A DNA stretch of 64,000 nt from positions 37,448,001 to 37,512,000 of the forward strand of contig CM060731.1 in the NCBI GenBank assembly GCA_030704615.1, written 5' to 3'. The stretch's first letter is position 1. Every line of letters begins with the position of its first letter. The translations under genes and the position numbers were made by a program. The notes below the pieces were generated by a model. That model was given only the letters and a program-made list of their open reading frames with translations, did not search any database and was not told the origin of the DNA. The stretch is from Takakia lepidozioides (lineage: Eukaryota; Streptophyta; Takakiopsida; Takakiales; Takakiaceae). Below are positions 58,868 to 64,000 of the stretch, one piece after another.

Positions 58868-61800
58868 TTAGAGAGATCGCAAAAGAGGGTAGTCCCGGAG
58901 GAGCTCACGCTCACTCAAGGTGTCGCTCTCATCTTGGGGAGTCCAAAGCACCTCCACAGCCTGCCAGCACCCCACAATTGGTTACTATTCATGTCAGTGT
59001 GACTCTCTCCCTCTCTTTCTACAACATTTGCAGAGCCTGAAGTACTTAGCAGCTAACCTGCATGAGGCACTGAGTGTGCGCATGTTAGTGGTGCCAACCT
59101 ACAAAGCACTGTATGATAAGCTGCTCTTAACAAGTCTATAGTCTACATATACTCCTTTCCACAGCAATCCTGTGCTCATTGGACAGAAAGAGGAGGAATA
59201 TACCTGAATTGAGTCCACAGGTATTGAGCCCAACTTCTGCAGAGCATCCCTCAAATCTGCATTACTGTTGATCAATGGTAGCTTATACTCTCCCTCAGCA
59301 GCCACCAGAATAGTTACCTGACACCCACACATAGTTATTCATGTGCTCACTCTCTCGTAGTGAAGAACATTCCTTCTTCCATTGTCCTTTCTACTATGAG
59401 ATCCGTGGAAGATTCAATCGTCTATTCTGTGATACCCAAACTCTCACGTAGGTCTTTCACTGCGAGGATCAGAAATGGTTGGCAGCTTATATGAGGCTTT
59501 GACTCTTAGACAATCCCTTGAGCAATAGTTGCTTTTGGGCTGCTTCTGGAGGGCCCCTCTCTCTTTCTTGTTTCATCCATTCTTTTGCCACAGGCTCTTT
59601 GATATTTCCGTGGTCATTATAGATATTTCATTTCATTTCCATAACATGGTCAATACACTGGACAAGGGTATTCAGACTGCAAGTGAACAACTGGCAGATG
59701 GCTAGGCTGAAGCAGCATCCATAATATCATCAGCCACCACTACCATTGACAGAAAGAGAGACATACAGTATCAGTATCAGTAACAAGGGTTTAGAAGTGC
59801 ATTGAACAGTTATAGAGGTATACACAAACTCCAAAAAAAAGCATGTCACCCATACGGTAGAGTTCTGAGAAGTATACCACAATGTACTCATTGTTGAATC
59901 TATCAGCCTTGGGTGCCGCCATCATGCGCCTTCGCAAGTTGTTCACATTCACTAAAGTTTCTTCATCAAACTTCCCTCTTTCTTCCAACGATAGCTGATT
60001 GAATCGTTCCTCTCCATTGTTTATGGAACGCTTAATATCAGACTACAATCCATCCAAAGATACCCAGTTACCAAAGTGACAAGACAGAAACTATCAGTTA
60101 CAGAAAATATTAGTTGTTATCTTCATTATTCGACACAGATCAGAGCACAAAGAGCTGACCATATGCTGGCACAGGCACAGGAAAATTGTTGGGTAGAAAC
60201 ATGATCTTGATCACAGCTAACCATCCTTGAATCAAAGGATAAAAGGCACCATAAACCATAATATCAAGATTCAAACGAGCAAGCTGACAATCAACTCTAC
60301 AAGAAATTATAAGAATGTAGGAGAATCTGACAGCATTTAACTCCAGCCCTAGGCACACATGCACTCAATCAGAAGCAAGGTCGGCTTACATACCGAGGAC
60401 ACCCCAGAAATGCAGTAATCTGGATGGCGCAACATTGCTAAACACGTCTCTGCAACCACCCATAATACTTGTTAAGCCACCGACCTCTATCCACTGTTAA
60501 AGACACAAGATTTAGGCTCCAGTAGACTCTGGACTTTCCTGAAATTAACAGTGATCCCACTGACACAGAGTTATTGTAATACACAATACATAAACACAAT
60601 GGAGGATGAAGGACACACCGGTGAGGACATAATGAAGGCCTTGTTCTGTTGTTGTGTCTGCACGCTCTGCAATGCGATCTAAGTCACGCTGAAGTGTGCG
60701 GGCCATTCCCAGCAAACCCACCTGCATAGCACTCACAATTAGACCACTTCTTCACAAACATACAACAATGACCCCCAGCTCCAGAGGTCAACAGGCAAGA
60801 CAAGGACATTTTAGAGGTCACATTTCAGCAAAGCTAACAAATTTGAACAGGCAAGCTGAGAATTTAATGCTAGTTGTGGATTTTTACCCACCAGAATATG
60901 AGAGTACACGGACACCCACTGAGTGTTAAACTCAACTACTAGGTGTGCCGTCAGACTATTACACATGATAATTACAGCAGTGCTATACCCTGACATCTTA
61001 TAAGTACTAGAGATCTGACATAGGAAGCTGTGTTTGTGCAGTAACTACAGTCAACTGAGGTAAGAGAGAGAGTATGTCTGTAAAAAGTTATAACATGTCC
61101 AGAAAGCTTACATCCTACCAACTCAAGTGAAAATGAGAAACACCTCTCTGTTCCTCTGCCTTCATGTCCCCTGCCTTATGCGAGAATCTGAACCCACAGA
61201 AACAACTCACAACCAAGGCACATTTGCTTACCTGCAATTTCACCACACTGTACTTTTGAGTGCCTGATAATAACGATCCGCCCTCGGACCGCTCGGATAG
61301 AAATCCATAAATGGCTTGCAGGACAATAAATCCGAGTATGATAAAAAAGAAGATGCTGCCACCTCCAAAGCCAATTCCATACGCTGGACCCACATAGAGC
61401 CCGCCCCCAAAGAATGGAGATGGGGCTGCATACGGTACCGCGTACGAAAATCCTGGATTCGGGGCAGAGTAAGACCGGGGAATTGAATAGCCCGATGACG
61501 GGGCGGAGTATGATTTTGACGAAGAAAATGAGCTCCCGCCGCCTACTCGGCCCCCAACTCGGCCGCCACCCGCTGCAAAGGCCATCTCTGGATTATGTGT
61601 CAACAACAATCCAAGCAACAGCGCTACCATTGCAGGCTTCTGCAGTGCTTTACCAGCTTCTGCAACATAATGTGTTAGATTTTTTGAAAGACTCATCCAG
61701 ACCCCTTCATCCTCTTGTCCTGCGGGTGTCACCTCAACTACCGCCCTTCTCACTAAGAACCTCGTTGTTGGCTTGTCATCCCTGCTGCTGGCCCTCCAAG

Positions 61801-62020
61801 AAGCTTCCAGTCGATCGGAATTCTTCACAGCTTGACGACAAGCTAAAAGCACACCACTGCATGACAAGGACGACCCCAGAAATTGGCTGCGGCTCCCGCC
61901 GATAAGATTTCCAGCGAGCGGATTCCAGACTGGACTGCGAGGGACTTGCGCTGATGCAAGCCCGCCTGCTACTGGAGGCAGGCTTACCAATGCATGCCCA
62001 CACACTACCACTGGCACCAT
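58868..62020 (-). CDS. FLAP1: DUF1517 thylakoid protein, FLAP1-like
   Basis: Six exons, complement(58868..58960, 59204..59317, 59878..60042, 60394..60449, 60619..60721, 61232..62020), keep phase and give 439 residues from ATG at 62020. A long transit region (about 1-149) contains a hydrophobic segment (130-148) ending AFA, like a thylakoid-transfer cleavage site. A Gly/Ser-rich stretch (GGGRVGGRVGGGSSFSSS), FFGGGLYVGP, a membrane helix (about 222-241) and the DUF1517 body follow. Recognisable blocks are GLLGMARTLQRDLDRIAE, RHPDYCISG, EERGKFDEETLVNVNNL, LQKLGSIP, and the end SERELLRDYPLLRSL. FLAP1 (FLUCTUATING-LIGHT ACCLIMATION PROTEIN1) acts in chloroplast membranes to tune photoprotection under changing light. 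Assignment to FLAP1 rather than another DUF1517 paralogue is probable, not certain. Intron 4 holds a retroelement fragment. Confidence 0.85.
59360..59560 (+). mobile_element. RT-like ORF fragment inside FLAP1-like intron 4
   Basis: The plus strand here reads HCPFYYEIRGRFNRLF and onward with stops, in antisense to the host gene. It matches, in opposite orientation, the fragment at 24545-24680. It lies wholly within the intron 59318-59877, so it need not disturb the host protein. Confidence 0.6.
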
Positions 62021-62211
62021 ATCCGTAACACCCACAGAACCTTGCTGTAATCTTCACTCTTTCACACCGTGCAATCCCCACAATTCGACCACCCAACAGC
62101 CAATGCGATTACCTTTCGCTCCCAGCACAATGTACTTCGCCAAGTATCCTCCACACAAGCTCTGCTACCACCTCCTGATCGTTCACGCCAACCCTTGCTT
62201 TGTAAACTCCC

Positions 62212-62250
<39 letters not shown>

Positions 62251-63604
62251 TCTCGCACAATCCTGCAGCACAGCTCTTGCTGATCTCCTCGCATTCCATA
62301 TCCACAAGCCCAAAAAATCCGGAACAGGCTCGGCACTGAGGCTGCGGAGAGCCACGCAGCCACAAAGAGCAAAAATATCGGCTAAGCCTTAGCCTCGTTC
62401 TTGGCTCGGCAATGCTCTAATAGCCACTATTCTGGCTCAGAATACAGGTTCGGGGCAATCTTAGACTGCCCACCCTTCCGAACCTACCGCCGAACCGAGA
62501 TTTGAGGATTTGCTTTCTGGCTGTTTTGAGATTTCACAAAGCTTCTGACAGGTAAGAGCTTTCCATAATCTTGGCCATAGTCAGAAAGAGAAGTTCATAT
62601 TGGAGATGATTCAGGCAATCAGCCGCATCACTGGTCCAGTTTGATCACAATGTCTTGCTGCTGAGATGCTTGGGGGAGAAAATCCTGAGGGTGATCCAAC
62701 ACATCTCTCAGGACACAACAAAATGCTTCTTGTCCTGCACCCAAGATTTTCCAGGATCTCTACTCTGGAAGCTCGAACAACTCCGAGGACTCTGCGCTGT
62801 GTTACGCACTAGGTGAGCATCATAGTTGGCATGGTGCATTTGAAGTTTCAAGTACATTACTGCAGGCTGCAAATGTTGATACCAAATATGGTAAAGAAAG
62901 AGAGAGTGGAATTGTTGCATTCATATCATACTGAGTAGAGACTAGAGACGCCCGGCCAGCTGGGCCTATATTGCCCTGTCACGCTTGAATCCACTTCAGG
63001 AAAGTTGCCATGATGTTTCTGCTTCTCATGACCTGACGCATTGTGGTACTGGAACTTTGACTGAAGATCCACTTATCATATTAGATATATTAGTGCTCCC
63101 ACACCACTGATAGTCCCACAAGTTTACCTGAAAATCCCAGATAGGGAAATGGCATACTCAGGTTTACATGCACTCCCACATATCATCCTTGGCTTAAACA
63201 CAGAATGTTGTGGAATCTGCATGACTTTTGCCCATTGAAAGATTTAGACCAACTTTGTGAGATTACATGCCCAATACTCGCACAACAACAGCTCCATGCC
63301 TGTAATCTCAGAGTGTTGAAGTAAGCTCTGTTTTGTGCCTTCTCAACTTCCATCTTCTGGGTCATTGTGGACACCGTCCCAAGGCAACTCATTCATCCTA
63401 CCACGGAGGCCTAGTAGCTTTCCTGTAACTACTGTTCAGCAGACTCCTCACACTTCACCATGCTTTTGACTCTTTCTGCATGGTTGACCTGTTCCTCTTT
63501 CCAGAAAGCAGATACTGGGTAGGAGAAGAAATGGGCTTTATATGAGAGTGAGTTAGAAACAGAGAAAGAGAAAGAACATATAAGAATGCTAAGATACTTT
63601 TCTC
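62021..63604. other. intergenic with (GTCT)n microsatellite, no other gene
   Basis: A CTGT/GTCT tetranucleotide run followed by (CT)n lies at about 62212-62260, about 200 bases upstream of the FLAP1-like start codon, probably in its leader or promoter. The rest shows only short open frames and may include the 3' untranslated region of the gene at 63605. Confidence 0.5.
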
Positions 63605-63790
63605 TCATGATGGTTGTGCTGCAGGCTTGTCACCCTCAGCCTCCTCAGCTTCTTTTCCTTGTGGCTCAGGAGCACCCGCAGGTTCATCATCCTCAGGGAG
63701 TTGAGGGGGCGGGGGCAGTGTCCCTTCGACCATGCCCAAAAATTGATCTACAAGTGAGCCTGACAGCCGCTCATCACAGTCTTCCACTAT
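63605..63790 (-). CDS. last exon of an unrecognised gene (partial at window edge)
   Basis: After an acceptor GTGACAG at 63791-63797 the minus strand reads IVEDCDERLSGSLVDQFLGM, then a Pro-rich and acidic tail (LPPPPQLPEDDEPAGAPEPQ) to a stop at 63605. Sixty-one residues are seen. The tail looks like a genuine C terminus, but upstream exons must lie beyond the window or are not visible. No family was recognised. Confidence 0.5.
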   Translation of the reverse strand: MVEDCDERLSGSLVDQFLGMVEGTLPPPPQLPEDDEPAGAPEPQGKEAEEAEGDKPAAQPS

Positions 63791-64000
63791 CTGTCACTCA
63801 TGGCAACATGATCTTCTGTAAGCTCTTTGGGGTTTCTGTGGATGTTATCCAGTTTCTTTCTTTCTTTTGTCCCCCCATCTGCTCCGTGCAAACTGGCAAC
63901 TAGGTCTATGAATACAAAGGTGCAACAATAAAAATCTCATGAACGCCTGAGAATCATTCTCACCCCCTTTCTCTTGCCCCGGCTCTGCCCAAATTGAAAT
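63791..64000. other. probable intron of the edge gene
   Basis: No coding content was recognised between the acceptor at 63791 and the window end. Confidence 0.3.

Noticed and set aside
1-64000. CRISPR array, bacterial operon or prophage
   Set aside because: No regularly spaced direct repeats with unique spacers; genes have introns and plant domains throughout.

Overview
This is nuclear DNA of a land plant. Multi-exon genes have GT-AG introns, and two chloroplast proteins (LQY1-type and FLAP1/DUF1517-type), plant-type G-type lectin receptor kinases, a plant CACTA (tnp2) transposon and a Ty3/gypsy chromovirus are present. The transposon load, GA/CT microsatellites, and the character of the kinases suggest a non-flowering plant (fern or lycophyte grade). 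That placement is inference only; nothing here fixes the species.

Layout. 0.6-8.6 kb: two divergent G-type lectin S-receptor-like kinases (minus 596-3545; plus 5502-8643). 8.6-11.9 kb: intergenic, with a dispersed repeat and a candidate tRNA-derived SINE. 11.9-12.8 kb: a two-exon HSP20-like gene. 12.8-17.9 kb: no gene recognised; a degenerate short repeat. 17.9-43.7 kb: a repeat-dominated island. It holds a SET-domain gene (18.6-20.4), a decayed CACTA tnp2 transposase (20.75-24.6), a complete 6.96-kb Ty3/gypsy element with a chromodomain (24705-31663, 5-bp target duplication), a GA/poly-G/poly-T zone built of foldback units (31.7-32.1 and 36.1-37.4), a CACTA-accessory-like gene (37.5-39.7), a GC-rich subterminal-repeat zone ending in TAGTAGTG (39.9-40.5), two hairpin elements, and a truncated inverted second copy of the SET gene (42.86-43.69). 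46.2-64 kb: the gene-rich part, with a predicted mitochondrial protein (plus), a 13-exon HIT/CCHC zinc-finger gene (minus), a four-exon gene for a 162-residue protein of unknown function (minus), LQY1 (plus), a six-exon FLAP1-like gene (minus), and the last exon of another gene at the right edge (minus).

How parts relate. LQY1 (PSII repair) and the FLAP1-like protein (acclimation to fluctuating light) are both thylakoid proteins acting on photosynthetic light acclimation, and lie about 2 kb apart. In the repeat island, the SET gene, tnp2, the accessory-like gene and the CACTA-like terminus share orientation and may be parts of one large CACTA element later split by the gypsy insertion. The most unusual candidate is the SET methyltransferase-like gene travelling with a CACTA element, since two copies of it occur in this window.

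Exon boundaries were placed by hand from GT-AG sites and phase continuity. Domain calls come from recognising motifs by eye; no database search was run.
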